DNA of 36,506 bases from an uncultured Bacteroidota bacterium (lineage in GTDB: Bacteria; Bacteroidota; Bacteroidia; Bacteroidales; F082), in the NCBI GenBank assembly GCA_903891085.1, contig CAITDJ010000148.1, positions 1-36,506 on the forward strand. Reading direction: 5' to 3'. The notes beneath the pieces were generated by a model. That model saw nothing but the letters and a program-made list of their open reading frames with translations. It did no database searches and was not told the origin of the DNA. Made by a program: the position numbers and the translations under genes. Of the stretch, positions 24,127-34,800 are shown piece by piece (within the stretch, counting starts at the first letter, position 1; each line of letters starts with the position of its first letter).

Positions 24127-26616
24127 ATGAAAAATTATTACAATTTCTCCCGAATGGTCTTGATTGTCCTGGTTGCAATCATGCCGTTGACTTTCTTCGG
24201 TCAGAATAAAGCCAATCAGGCAAAAAGCGAAAAAAAGTCATCCTCCTTTTCGCCCTATTGGTATGTGTTGGGCGACCTTGGTGTTGCCACCCATCATGGC
24301 GATTTAGCCCAGTATGGTTTTGCCTTCGATCCTAAATTTATCAAGTTGAATGGTCACCTTGGAGGTGGTTATCAGTTTGGTGGCGTACTTGGAGCGAATG
24401 CGAAATTCGGACGTGGTTACCTAGGTGGTGAGAAAGATGGTTTGAATGCAATTCTTGATTATAATGATTATTTTGAGGGAAATCTTAATTTGACCATCAA
24501 TATGGTTAACTTACTTTTTGGAACCGATGAAGATCGTTTCTTCAGCGTTTCACCCCATTTCGGTGTTGGACAGGTTCATTGGAAAGCAAAAGCAATCAAC
24601 CAGACAACCAGTGCAGTGATCAACACTGTTGGCATGAACGGAAGCTCAGGTGGAGCAAATGGTGATGGTGGTAATGAAAATGGTCTTATTGGTGACAGAC
24701 GTTTGGCGCTAACTGTTCCTGTGGGTCTTGATTTGGGATTCAATGTTAATCCTAAATGGGATCTGTATATGGATTATACCTTTAATTTTGTTGACTCCGA
24801 TCTGTTAGATGCTTATGGATATGGAACTAAGATGATGAAAAAAGATATGTACAGCAACCTGAACATTGGTGCCCGTTACAAATTTGGAGCCTCAGGAGCC
24901 AAGAAGATGGCCAAAAACTTTGATCAGGTGCTTGTTGAAGCTTCACCAAGTGTAATGGTAGAAAAAGGAGATTCAGTGGTTGTAACAGTTAGGGGAACCA
25001 TTCCTCCGAAATATTTTGACAAAAAATCAGCCATGAATATTACCCCTGTCATTGTTTACGAAGGTGGATCAACAGCATTGGAACCTATTTCATTAAAAGG
25101 TGAAAGTGCCATTGGCGATGGACAGGTTATCAGCTATAAAAATGGTGGAACATTTACCCATACAGCTACTGTTCCTTATAATCCGGGAATGAATGTTAGT
25201 GAATTGGTTTTTTCACCGATTATCTATACACCTAAAACCGAAACCCTTGCCACCCGCGAAGCAATTCAGGAATCAGGGCAATATTTTACTGCTGATCAAC
25301 GCAAACTGGCTGACGGTGTAATTTATACTTCAAAACGTTTAGCCGAAGACGAAATGGTTACTTCTGCCACTGCCCATGGGTATGAAAAAGTGACGATGTT
25401 CGCAAAAAATGCTGATCTGTATTTTAAAGTAAATCAGGCTGACCTCGACCTCAAACTGCCTTTGAATAAGAAAGATGAAAATAAAGCCTTATTGCAGGGT
25501 ATGTCATCAGAAATTCAAAAAGGATGGAACATAAAAGATATCACGATCGCTGGTTGGGCTTCACCTGAGGGAGAAGAAACATTCAATGCCGGTTTGTCGG
25601 AAAGACGAGCCAATACAACTGAAAAGTATGTAAAAGAACAGTTGAATAAACTGGCCAAGGATAAAAATGCCAAGGTTAGTTATGCAAAAGCGGATGATAT
25701 TACATTTACAAAATCAGGAAATGGTCCTGACTGGAATGGTTTCATGAATGCAGTGGAAGGTTCTTCTATCAAGGACAAAAACGCCATTCTGAATGTCGTT
25801 CGTTCGGCAAACGCAGCAAGCCGCGAGCAGGAAATCAGAAATATGATTTTGATTTATCCTGAACTTGAAAAAGAAATATTGCCTCCATTGCGTCGTGCCA
25901 TCATCTCAGTGAATACCTTCGAACCGAAAAGAACTGATAGTGAAATTTCAAGCCTTGCTATTTCAAGTCCTGAAACATTAAGTTTAGCCGAACTTCTTTA
26001 TGCTGCGACTTTAACAGCAGATCCAGCTACACAGAAAACTATTCTTGGTAACACAATGCGTTTGCACCCTTCGTGTCTGAATGCAGTTATCAATGCTTCT
26101 GATGCTGAAATGGCCCTCGGAAACTATGATGCAGCTAAATCATTACTTGAAAAAGCTTTGACAATGTCGGATAAATCCGCAGAAGTATATAACAACCTGG
26201 GTATTATTGCTGTTCACAATAAAGATTATGTTGCTGCTGAAAGTCATTTTGCAAAAGCCAAACAACTCGGTGCTGATGTTTCTTACAATGAAGGAATTGT
26301 TAGTATCTACAAAGGTGACTATGCAAATGCAGTGAACGCAATGAAAAGTAAAAAATGTGATTATAACCTCGGTTTAGCTCAAACATTGAATGGTGATCTT
26401 GCTGGTGCAAAAGCTACCCTTGATTGTGCTCCTGTTACCGGACATTCACTTTACCTGAAAGCCATCATTGGTGCACGTTCTAACGACAAAGAAATGTTGT
26501 ACAGCAATTTGATGAAGGCAATTCAGAAAGATGAAGATTATAAGAATCAGGCGAAATGGGATCGTGAGTTCATTAATTTCTTCAATGAACAGGACTTCAT
26601 GAATATCGTTAAGTAA
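24127..26616 (+). CDS. Outer-membrane protein with OmpA-like and TPR domains
   Basis: An 829-residue envelope protein. A signal peptide (MVLIVLVAIMPLTFFG) is followed by a glycine-rich beta-barrel-like segment (about 40-255), then a beta-sandwich region (about 265-380), an OmpA-like peptidoglycan-binding domain (about 424-510, with ITIAGWASPEGEE and LSERRANTTEKYV) and C-terminal tetratricopeptide repeats (about 640-800, e.g. MALGNYDAAKSLLEKAL and AEVYNNLGIIAVHNKDYVAAESHFAKA). It probably links the outer membrane to peptidoglycan while the TPRs bind protein partners in the periplasm. OmpA-TPR combinations occur in Bacteroidota, but this exact role is unknown. Two candidate promoters and a strong terminator suggest a well-expressed single-gene unit. 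Confidence 0.85.
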   Translation: MKNYYNFSRMVLIVLVAIMPLTFFGQNKANQAKSEKKSSSFSPYWYVLGDLGVATHHGDLAQYGFAFDPKFIKLNGHLGGGYQFGGVLGANAKFGRGYLGGEKDGLNAILDYNDYFEGNLNLTINMVNLLFGTDEDRFFSVSPHFGVGQVHWKAKAINQTTSAVINTVGMNGSSGGANGDGGNENGLIGDRRLALTVPVGLDLGFNVNPKWDLYMDYTFNFVDSDLLDAYGYGTKMMKKDMYSNLNIGARYKFGASGAKKMAKNFDQVLVEASPSVMVEKGDSVVVTVRGTIPPKYFDKKSAMNITPVIVYEGGSTALEPISLKGESAIGDGQVISYKNGGTFTHTATVPYNPGMNVSELVFSPIIYTPKTETLATREAIQESGQYFTADQRKLADGVIYTSKRLAEDEMVTSATAHGYEKVTMFAKNADLYFKVNQADLDLKLPLNKKDENKALLQGMSSEIQKGWNIKDITIAGWASPEGEETFNAGLSERRANTTEKYVKEQLNKLAKDKNAKVSYAKADDITFTKSGNGPDWNGFMNAVEGSSIKDKNAILNVVRSANAASREQEIRNMILIYPELEKEILPPLRRAIISVNTFEPKRTDSEISSLAISSPETLSLAELLYAATLTADPATQKTILGNTMRLHPSCLNAVINASDAEMALGNYDAAKSLLEKALTMSDKSAEVYNNLGIIAVHNKDYVAAESHFAKAKQLGADVSYNEGIVSIYKGDYANAVNAMKSKKCDYNLGLAQTLNGDLAGAKATLDCAPVTGHSLYLKAIIGARSNDKEMLYSNLMKAIQKDEDYKNQAKWDREFINFFNEQDFMNIVK

Positions 26617-26636
26617 CAATTGATTAAATGGAAATT

Positions 26637-26670
26637 AAAACCCGTCTGATTTTTCAGGCGGGTTTTTTTT
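26637..26670 (+). terminator. Terminator of the OmpA/TPR gene
   Basis: AAAACCCGTCTGA, TTTT loop, TCAGGCGGGTTTT, a 13-bp stem with one G-T pair, followed by more T. Strong rho-independent terminator. Confidence 0.9.
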
Positions 26671-26801
26671 GTTTTATTGCTACAATGCTATCATACGCAT
26701 AAGTCGTGTTGCCCGATGTGTAATTATATCGAACCGGGAATAAATAATGCGGAATTGTAGGGAATGGTGGTGAAATGAATACGGAATGGAATTATAATAA
26801 T

Positions 26802-27440
26802 TTAGGATAATGCAAGGCGATGTACACCAATTTCGTAGGGCAGATTAATTATTTCTATGATCTTCTGATAATCCGATTCATTACGGACAAAATCGATATT
26901 ATTGGTGTCGAGAATAAGAATTCTCATATCCTGTTGCTGCCTGATGAATTCAAAATATCCTTCCTGAATGCGGAACAGATAATCATCCTGAATTTGTTGT
27001 TCATAGGATCGTCCTCGTAAACGAATATTGTATTGCAGTTTTGCCACATCGAGATACAAATATACCAATAAGTCAGGTTTGGGTAAGCTTGCACTTATAA
27101 AATTAAAGAACCTTGTAAACAGCGCTAATTCATCTTCAGGCAGGGTTTTTCGGGCAAAAATCAACGATTTCATGATGTAGTAATCCGAAATAATGAACGA
27201 TTTGAATAAATCAAACATGCCGAGTTGATCCTTTAATTGCTGAAAACGTGAAGCCATGAATGACATCTCAAGCGGAAAAGCGTATTTATCCTGATCTTCG
27301 TAAAACTTCGGAAGAAAGGCATTGTCTTCAAATTGCTCGAGGATTAATTTTGCATTATAATCGTTCGAAATACGCGTTGCCAGCGATGTTTTACCCGCTC
27401 CGATGGTGCCTTCGATGGCTATGAAATTGTATTGCATCAT
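26802..27440 (-). CDS. Deoxynucleoside kinase
   Basis: A 212-residue deoxynucleoside kinase (deoxyadenosine/deoxyguanosine kinase family), which phosphorylates salvaged deoxynucleosides with ATP. The P-loop is GTIGAGKTSLA (about 11-21). LEQFEDNAFLPKFYED near 35-50 and a DRSY-like lid region around RLRGRSYEQQI (about 139-149) match the family. Either of two adjacent ATGs (27440 or 27437) may be used. It is the last gene of a - strand run, 18 bases after folK. Specificity for dA, dG or others is not decided. Confidence 0.9.
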   Translation of the reverse strand: MMQYNFIAIEGTIGAGKTSLATRISNDYNAKLILEQFEDNAFLPKFYEDQDKYAFPLEMSFMASRFQQLKDQLGMFDLFKSFIISDYYIMKSLIFARKTLPEDELALFTRFFNFISASLPKPDLLVYLYLDVAKLQYNIRLRGRSYEQQIQDDYLFRIQEGYFEFIRQQQDMRILILDTNNIDFVRNESDYQKIIEIINLPYEIGVHRLALS

Positions 27441-27458
27441 TGAGGCAAAGGTAACGAT

Positions 27459-27971
27459 CTAATCTTTTCGCTGTTCAGCAGAATTGTATCGTTTAACCTG
27501 ATTTTTATCAACAAGTTTATCAAGAATTTCCTGTTGGCTGCATTGCAGCACCGGATGGATAAATTCAGCAGCAATTTCGGCCATCGGTACCATGGTAAAA
27601 CTTCGTGTATGCATTCTGGGATGCGGAATAGTGAGTGTTTCGTATTGGATGATGTCTGAGTTGAAATATAATATATCGAGGTCAATCGTTCTTGATTGAT
27701 ACCCTTTTCCATCACGTTTACGGCCTAATTGATTCTCAATTTTCAATAATCTCTCAAGTATTTCAAGTGCATTAAGTGTGGTTTCGATCTTTATTACCTG
27801 ATTCAGGAATAACTGATCAGATTCAAATCCCCAGGGGACTGTTTCATAGATTGATGATATTTCCGGATCATGCATGCAAAACTCACTGATTTTCATCACT
27901 GCCCTGCTGAGGTTGATTTCACGTTGACCAAGATTGGTCCCAAGCAGGATAAAAACTTTGTTCTTAAACAT
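27459..27971 (-). CDS. folK: 2-amino-4-hydroxy-6-hydroxymethyldihydropteridine diphosphokinase (HPPK)
   Basis: A 170-residue HPPK that transfers pyrophosphate from ATP to 6-hydroxymethyl-7,8-dihydropterin in folate synthesis. LLGTNLGQRE opens the protein; GRKRDGKGYQSRTIDLDILYF holds the ATP and Mg-binding residues (the two Asp of DLDIL), followed by IPHPRMHTRSFTMVPMAEIA, the family signature. Length is typical. It sits 21 bases downstream of the GH73 gene and 18 upstream of the deoxynucleoside kinase, so it is mid-operon. Confidence 0.95.
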   Translation of the reverse strand: MFKNKVFILLGTNLGQREINLSRAVMKISEFCMHDPEISSIYETVPWGFESDQLFLNQVIKIETTLNALEILERLLKIENQLGRKRDGKGYQSRTIDLDILYFNSDIIQYETLTIPHPRMHTRSFTMVPMAEIAAEFIHPVLQCSQQEILDKLVDKNQVKRYNSAEQRKD

Positions 27972-27992
27972 TTGATTCTCTAATTTGACAGT

Positions 27993-28763
27993 TCAGACAC
28001 CTTTTGCCAGTATCTCCATCTCTGCATCAGTATTCATCAGGCTTCTGATCATGGCTTCCATTTTGAAGCCATAATTCACATCTGAAGCCCAGGTTCCGGC
28101 CAATGAATGGATATCGGGAGCACTGCCTCGTTTGACAAACCCAAAACGATTATCAACAAGTTTTGTTGAAAGTGGATCTAAGCCTGCATAGGCTTTTAAG
28201 TGTTGCACATGTGCCCTGACGCCCGTTTCAATACTTTCGAACGAAGATCCAGCGATTTCTTTTCCAATGGCGCCTAATCCGCAAAAATTGAATTGTTCTG
28301 CCCTTACGGCGCCATTAAACCGAAGGAACCCTGTTTCGAGACACATCTGACTGATTGCGATATCATGGTTAATGCCTTCCAGCGCACAGTCAGTGATGTA
28401 TGCATCCACAACACGACTGACAAATTGTTTGTCAAGTTTCGGATTATTTGATAAAATAAATTCAGTCAACTGCGCCTTGTTTGTCATTGATGTTGATCGT
28501 ATCAGCATGTTTTCCTTGTAACGAACTACGACCATTGGCAGATCAACCACAAGCATGGTATAGGGATTTAAAACAGATGTGTCGTTAAGAAGCAACTGGT
28601 TTTCGTAATTGACAAGGTCTATGAGTGAATCAGTCTTGGAATAAGGTTCAATATAAGTATTTCGTGTGTTGCTGCCGGCAGCCAATACCACGACAATCAA
28701 CAGACATAGAATAACTACCTGAATCAAAAACCTTTTATGAAGAATGAAAAATTTATAAATCAA
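27993..28763 (-). CDS. GH73-type glucosaminidase (peptidoglycan hydrolase)
   Basis: A 256-residue membrane-anchored peptidoglycan hydrolase. One N-terminal transmembrane helix (about 12-29, FLIQVVILCLLIVVVLAAG) is followed by a linker and a glucosaminidase domain (about 100-235). The catalytic Glu143 lies in SQMCLETGFLRF, and FNFCGLGA and the later SFESIETGVRAHVQHLKAYA match GH73. It hydrolyses GlcNAc-MurNAc linkages during wall remodelling. It leads the operon with folK and the deoxynucleoside kinase. Confidence 0.88.
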   Translation of the reverse strand: MIYKFFILHKRFLIQVVILCLLIVVVLAAGSNTRNTYIEPYSKTDSLIDLVNYENQLLLNDTSVLNPYTMLVVDLPMVVVRYKENMLIRSTSMTNKAQLTEFILSNNPKLDKQFVSRVVDAYITDCALEGINHDIAISQMCLETGFLRFNGAVRAEQFNFCGLGAIGKEIAGSSFESIETGVRAHVQHLKAYAGLDPLSTKLVDNRFGFVKRGSAPDIHSLAGTWASDVNYGFKMEAMIRSLMNTDAEMEILAKGV

Positions 28764-28989
28764 AATACGATCAATTTACTCCGTCTACAAAGGTTGTATT
28801 AAGAATTGGAGTTTTATTCAAAACCTATGGATACTTTTACACAAAATAATGTTAATATTGTAGGTAGAAAATACAGAAACTAATCGAAAATGGATGTTCA
28901 TAACCGAACAGTTATTGGCCAGTCCCGATCAGTTGATGTATTTGAGTGTTGTTAAAATTAGTTATAAATATCAGTGATATAAACGATTA

Positions 28990-28997
28990 TAAATTTG
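28990..28997 (+). promoter_or_regulatory. Candidate -7 box of sppA
   Basis: TAAATTTG matches TAnnTTTG, 57 bases before the ATG at 29055. No -33 TTTG at ideal spacing. The 291-base gap to the divergent GH73 gene is otherwise featureless by eye. Confidence 0.35.
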
Positions 28998-29054
28998 TGC
29001 ATGATTTGTGTAATCGGATTAGCTTATTTATTATTCACATAAAACATTAACCAG

Positions 29055-30833
29055 ATGAAAGACTTTTTTAAATTTATGTTTGCTTCCTTGTTAGGAACAT
29101 TACTTACACTGTTGTTGCTGTTGTTCATTTTTATTGGAATGGTCTCAGCATTGGTTTCCATGGCCGATAACGAGCAGGTCAAGCTTAAAACCAACACCAT
29201 ACTTACCATAAAATTTGATGAACCGATTGTTGACCGATCGAACAATAATCCACTTGAAAATTTCAATTTCATGTCGTTTAAAACAGAAAACGCGTTGGGA
29301 TTGAATGATATTTTGAAAAATATTGAAAAAGCTGCCGCTGACCCAAATATCAGTGGTATTTATTTGGATTTATCGGAAATGAATGTCGGATTGGCAAATC
29401 TTGAAGAAATTCGCTTAAAACTATTGAAATTTAAGGAATCCGGAAAGTTTATCCTGAGTTATTCTGAGGATTATAGTCAGGCATCCTATTATCTGGCGAG
29501 TTTATCGAATGAGATTTATGTAAATCCTGAAGGCGTGGTAACATTTAAAGGCCTGAGCGCGCAGATGGCATTTATAAAAAACATGTTGGAAAAACTCGAA
29601 ATTGAGCCCCAGATTATACGTGGTCCTAACAACAAATTTAAGAGTGCAGTTGAACCATTGATGTATGATAAAATGAGTGAGGCGAACCGTGAGCAAATGC
29701 AAACGCTGTTAAATTCAGTTTGGGGAAAACTGATTGGATCGATAAGTGAAAGCCGCAACATTAGTATCGCTCAGTTAAATCTGATTGCCGACAATCTGGA
29801 GCTGGCAACTGCCGAAAAAGCACTTGAATTTAAGTTTGTTGATGGGTTGGCCTACAAGGATGAAATTCTCGCGAAGCTTCGCCAGAAAACCGGATTGGCT
29901 GAGAAAGACGATATTGAGTCAATTTCTATTGGAAAGTATACAAAAGCTGTGGTGGGTGAGAAAAATACAAGCCGGAACAAGATTGCGGTGATCTATGCAA
30001 TTGGTGAGATTTCGAGTGGTGAAGGATCAGAAACTTCTATCGGATCGGAGAGTTTATCGAAAGAAATTCGCAAAGCCCGTGAAGATGAAAAGATCAAGGC
30101 AATTGTTTTCCGTGTAAATTCGCCGGGAGGAAGTGCCCTGGCCTCTGAAATAATTCGTCGTGAGGTTGAACTGGCTAAAAACACAAAACCATTCATTGTT
30201 TCGATGGGTGATGTGGCTGCTTCAGGAGGATATTGGATTTCGACCAATGCCGATTATATTTTTGCAGACGAGAACACCATCACAGGTTCAATTGGTGTGT
30301 TTGGAGTTATACCTAATATGAAAGGATTGTTTAACAATAAGTTAGGTATAACTTTCGATAAAGTGATGACCAATAAAAACTCCGATTACTTTGGTACAAT
30401 GGAACCCTTAAGTGAATATCAACTGGCAAAGATTCAGGATGATGTTGTACGTATTTACGATGATTTTACAGGCCTTGTAGCCCGTACCCGTAATCTTCGT
30501 CAATTGTATGTGGATAGTATCGGACAAGGTCGTGTTTGGGCAGGCAGCGATGCAGTAAAACTCGGTTTGGTTGATAAGATAGGTGGAATTGAGGACGCGA
30601 TTGCTTATGCTGCCGAAAAGGCCTCCTTGGGAACTGATTTCAGAACTACAGAATTACCCGAACAAAAAGATCCCATTCAGAAAATTATTGAAGAAATGGG
30701 TGGACAAACCCGTGTAAAAGCAACTTTGAAACAACAACTGGGCGATTATTACGGCTATGTTGAATACATCGAACAAGTAAAAGGGATGACAGGCATACAG
30801 GCCAGATTACCTTTTCAAATGATCATAGAATAA
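29055..30833 (+). CDS. sppA: Signal peptide peptidase SppA, 67K type
   Basis: A 592-residue membrane protease that degrades cleaved signal peptides in the inner membrane. One N-terminal helix (about 8-35) anchors it. Two tandem S49 domains follow: the first (about 80-290) contributes the catalytic lysine, Lys196 in FKSAVEP, and the second (about 310-560) the nucleophile Ser390 in DVAASGGYWIS. NSPGGSALASEIIRREV precedes the Ser as in other S49 peptidases. The two-domain size matches the long E. coli type. It ends at a strong bidirectional terminator. Confidence 0.95.
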   Translation: MKDFFKFMFASLLGTLLTLLLLLFIFIGMVSALVSMADNEQVKLKTNTILTIKFDEPIVDRSNNNPLENFNFMSFKTENALGLNDILKNIEKAAADPNISGIYLDLSEMNVGLANLEEIRLKLLKFKESGKFILSYSEDYSQASYYLASLSNEIYVNPEGVVTFKGLSAQMAFIKNMLEKLEIEPQIIRGPNNKFKSAVEPLMYDKMSEANREQMQTLLNSVWGKLIGSISESRNISIAQLNLIADNLELATAEKALEFKFVDGLAYKDEILAKLRQKTGLAEKDDIESISIGKYTKAVVGEKNTSRNKIAVIYAIGEISSGEGSETSIGSESLSKEIRKAREDEKIKAIVFRVNSPGGSALASEIIRREVELAKNTKPFIVSMGDVAASGGYWISTNADYIFADENTITGSIGVFGVIPNMKGLFNNKLGITFDKVMTNKNSDYFGTMEPLSEYQLAKIQDDVVRIYDDFTGLVARTRNLRQLYVDSIGQGRVWAGSDAVKLGLVDKIGGIEDAIAYAAEKASLGTDFRTTELPEQKDPIQKIIEEMGGQTRVKATLKQQLGDYYGYVEYIEQVKGMTGIQARLPFQMIIE

Positions 30834-30852
30834 ATATTTGTTTGAATAATCA

Positions 30853-30890
30853 TAAAAAGCCCGTCGAACGCAAATTAGACGGGCTTTTTA
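30853..30890. terminator. Bidirectional terminator between sppA and the acid phosphatase gene
   Basis: TAAAAAGCCCGTC (30853-30865) and GACGGGCTTTTTA (30878-30890) form a perfect 13-bp inverted repeat with a 12-base loop; A and T tracts make it work on both strands. Confidence 0.92.
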
Positions 30891-30935
30891 TGTTTTTATT
30901 GACGGGTTTGCCTCATTAAATGATTCAGGAAGAAA

Positions 30936-31730
30936 CTAGAACCCTTTAAGATTACTTTTAAGTACAATCATCAAACTATCTGCTGAAATTTTGTTGGAAT
31001 AGCCCGGTAGCGCATTCAACCATGTTCCGTAACATGCATTTGGTAATACAATCCAACGCTTGCCGAATTCAATTTTATTTTCAACGGTTTGTGCAGTGCG
31101 GACTGAAGCATCAGTTTCATCAAAAATCGAGTTGAAGTCTCCTAAATTATCGCCGACAAATAGTACAATTTCATATTTCGACAACACTTGCTGACGCCGT
31201 GCTTCCTTGTCGTTGCTTGTGATACGTGTCATCACATGAACAGAATCAGCAAACGGGAAGTTCTTTTCAATCAGATTCCTGATGGTCACATGTTTAAACT
31301 CTTCTTTGCGGTTTGTAACATAAAAAACTTCCACCTTGTTTAAGGCTGCCTCTGATAAAAATTCCTGCGCTCCCGGAACGGCTTCAGCAGAGGCAATTTG
31401 CATCCATTCGCTCCATTGTACCGGATAATTAAAAGTTCCAATGATGGAGGCAGCCTGATAGGGACTGTTGTCTAATACTGTTTCGTCAATATCTACGACA
31501 ACAGCAAGTGGTTTGGTTTTTTTTAAGGCCAGTTCTTCATGTAATCGTAACGAAGCAATATTATATGCCTGAAAACACAATGCTTTATACTCAGCTGCCT
31601 GCTGTTGATATAGGGTTGCATACAAGGTGGCATTTGCCAGATTTTCAGGAACAGGCTTTACAGGAGCCTGACAAGAAGTAATAAAAATGCCGGCACCTGC
31701 AATGAATCCAAGGAAAGTTGATTTATTCAT
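30936..31730 (-). CDS. 5'-nucleotidase/acid phosphatase, lipoprotein e(P4) family
   Basis: A 264-residue HAD-superfamily outer-membrane lipoprotein phosphatase that dephosphorylates nucleotides, often NMN or 5'-AMP, for nucleoside uptake. The lipobox is FITSC with Cys20. Motif 1 is VVVDIDETVLDNSPY with Asp80 nucleophile and Asp82. Motif 2 is the Thr of YVTNRKEE; motif 4 is FVGDNLGDF with paired Asp. WSEWMQIASAEAVPGAQEFL and LPNACYGTW match the e(P4) family. Its terminator side converges with sppA. Together with the deoxynucleoside kinase it suggests nucleotide scavenging. Confidence 0.93.
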   Translation of the reverse strand: MNKSTFLGFIAGAGIFITSCQAPVKPVPENLANATLYATLYQQQAAEYKALCFQAYNIASLRLHEELALKKTKPLAVVVDIDETVLDNSPYQAASIIGTFNYPVQWSEWMQIASAEAVPGAQEFLSEAALNKVEVFYVTNRKEEFKHVTIRNLIEKNFPFADSVHVMTRITSNDKEARRQQVLSKYEIVLFVGDNLGDFNSIFDETDASVRTAQTVENKIEFGKRWIVLPNACYGTWLNALPGYSNKISADSLMIVLKSNLKGF

Positions 31731-31753
31731 TTCGATTTTTTCTTACGAAGATA

Positions 31754-31792
31754 TAAAAAAAGCCGTCTCGTTATTCATGACGAGACGGCTTT
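31754..31792 (-). terminator. Terminator of the pyruvate oxidoreductase gene
   Basis: AGCCGTCTCG (31761-31770), 10-base loop, CGAGACGGCT (31781-31790): perfect 10-bp stem. On the - strand it is followed by a T6 run at 31755-31760. Confidence 0.9.
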
Positions 31793-31811
31793 CCAATAAT
31801 ATGGAGTGGAT

Positions 31812-34800
31812 TTATTTTTTTGAATAATCCATGGCTTCTAAGCGTTTGTAATGGTTGAAGCGCCATTGTGCGTTTTCCATAGCCATATTAGCCAAAATAC
31901 CAGCTTGTTCAGGGAAAGTCTTGCGCAGGGACGAGAAACGAACTTCGCTTGAAAGGAAATCCTGGAATTTTGTCCAATCCGGTTCTTTCGAATCAAGTTG
32001 GAATGGGTTCTTTCCTTCAGCTTCCAGGGCAGGATTGTATCTGAACATTTGCCAGTAACCAGCCTCAACAGCAAGTTTTTCTTCATACTGTGTTTTTCCC
32101 ATGCCAACACGCAAACCGTGATTGATACATGGAGCATAAGCAATGATGATCGATGGGCCGGGGAATGCTTCAGCTTCCTTCAATGTTTTGAAGAACTGAT
32201 TCTGATTGGCACCCATGGCAACCTGTGCCACGTAAATGTAACCATAACTCATCATCATCGAACCAAGGTCTTTTTTCTTCACTCTCTTGCCAGAGGTAGC
32301 AAATTTGGCAACTGCTCCAACAGGGGTCGATTTTGAAGCTTGTCCGCCAGTATTTGAATAAACCTCTGTATCAAGAACCAGAATATTTACGTTCTCACCA
32401 GAAGCGAGTACATGGTCTAATCCGCCAAATCCAATATCGTAGGCCCAACCGTCACCACCAAAGATCCAATTTGATTTTTTAACAAAATATTGTTTCAGCG
32501 CAAGTAGTTCTTTTGCTGAATTATCTTCTTGTCCTTCAAGTACTTTCAGTAAGTTTGCTGATGCGATTTTTGATGCTTCGGCATTGTCGAAGGCAGCAAT
32601 CCAATTTTCGAATGCTTCTTTTCTCTCAATGGAGATATCCGCTTTAAGTGCATCCTGCATTTTCAAAGATATACGTTCACGCAGTTTATTTCCGGCAATA
32701 GCCATACCAAATCCGTATTCGGCATTGTCCTCAAACAATGAATTTGCCCATGCCGGACCTTTGCCTTCGGCATTGGTGCAATACGGTGTGCTTGGAGCTG
32801 AACCTCCATAAATGGATGAACATCCTGTTGCATTTGCAACCATCATACGATCACCATACAACTGAGTAATTGTCTTGATATAAGGTGTTTCACCGCAACC
32901 TGCGCAAGCCCCTGAGAACTCGAACAAGGGTTGTGCAAACTGACTGTTTTTTACAGTAGCAGTTTTATCAACAATGGTGTCTTTATAGGTCACATGTTTG
33001 GCGAGATAATCCCAACGACCCACTTCTGCAAATTGTGATTCGAGTGGTTTCATCACCAGCGCTTTGGCAGGAGACGGACAAACATCGGCACAGTTACCAC
33101 AACCCGTACAATCGAGTGTGCTTACCTGAATACGGAATTTGTGAGGTGCGAATTTACCTTTTGTTGTTTGGTATGTTGTTCCTTCAGGTGCATTGCTTTC
33201 TTCCTCGGCATTTACCAGGAAAGGACGGATAGCAGCGTGGGGACAAACGTAAGAACATTGGTTACACTGAATACATTCTTCGGTTTGCCATTCGGGAACA
33301 GTGACGGCAATACCACGTTTTTCGTAGGCAGTTGTGCCCGATGGGAAGGTGCCATCTTCACGATGTAAGAATGCACTTACCGGAAGATCATCACCTTTCA
33401 TACTGTTGATGGGTTGAACCACATTGCGGATGAATTCAGGAATAGATGTATCCACCACCTGTGCATCAATTTTAAGTGTTGCCCATTCGGCAGGAACTTT
33501 AATTTTTTCAACTTCTCCACCACGGTCGATGGCTGCATAGTTCATTTTTACAATCTTTTCACCTTTGTTTCCATATGACTTCAAGGTGAAAGCTTTCATT
33601 TTTTCAACGGATTGTTCGTAGGGAATAATTTCGGCAATTTTAAAGAAAGCCGATTGCATAATGGTGTTCGTACGGCCACCCAATCCTATTTCGTCAGCAA
33701 TTTTCGTTGCGTTGATGATATAAAATGAAATATCATTTTCGGCCAGGTATTTTTTGATTTCATCAGGGAGTTTCGATTTTGTTTCTTCAGCGTCCCAGAT
33801 ACTATTTAACAGGAACATACCGCCTTTTTTCAGTCCTTTGGTCATATCATATTTTCCGAGATAGGAGGGAACATGACACGCAACGAAATCGGGCTGGTTT
33901 ACAAGATAGGTGGAGCGGATCGGGTGATCGCCAAAACGCAAATGAGAGGTGGTGATACCGCCAGATTTCTTTGAGTCGTAAGCAAAATAAGCCTGTGCGT
34001 ATTTATCAGTAGTTTCACCAATGATTTTGATCGAGTTTTTGTTTGCACCAACAGTTCCGTCAGCACCAAGACCATAAAATTTGGCTTCATAGGTTCCTTT
34101 TGGAGCTACATTAATCTCAGGAAGCAATGGCAATGAAAGGAATTTCACATCATCAACAATACCAACGGTGAAGCCTGTTTTAGGCTCATTCATTTTCAGG
34201 TTGTTATACACTGAAAGCATCATGGCTGGTGTAGTGTCTTTCGAACTTAATCCATAGCGGCCACCAACAATCAAAGGCGCATTTTTGCGGCCATAGAAAA
34301 CATCTTTCACATCCAACAGCAATGGTTCGCCATTGGCGCCGATTTCTTTGGTGCGATCGAGAACAGCGATACGTTTGACTGTTTCCGGAATAACTTTCAA
34401 TAGGTATTGTGTTGAGAATGGGCGGTAGAGATGCACAGCAACCAATCCCACTTTTTCACCTTTTGCAGCTAGATAATCGACTGTTTCACGAATGGTTTCG
34501 GTTACTGATCCCATGGCAACGATGATGTTTTCGGCATCAGGTGCACCATAATAGGTAAACGGATGGTATTCGCGTCCGGTCATTTTACTGATCGTTTGCA
34601 TATAATCTTCAACCATATCAGGAATGCCGTCATAAAAAGTGTTGGCGGCTTCGCGTGATTGGAAATAAATGTCAGGGTTTTGAGCCGTTCCGCGGGTAAC
34701 AGGATGTTCGGGGTTTAATGCTTTTTCACGGAAACGGGCCAATGCTTCCCAATCAAGCAATGGTTTCAGTTCTTCCATCTGGAAATAAGAAACCTTTTGA

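Noticed and set aside
26671..26801. Gap between the OmpA terminator and the deoxynucleoside kinase end
   Set aside because: Checked for a small gene, RNA or terminator; nothing supportable was seen.
28764..29054. 291-base divergent gap searched for a riboswitch or small RNA
   Set aside because: Only a weak -7 box was found; no conserved structured motif recognised.
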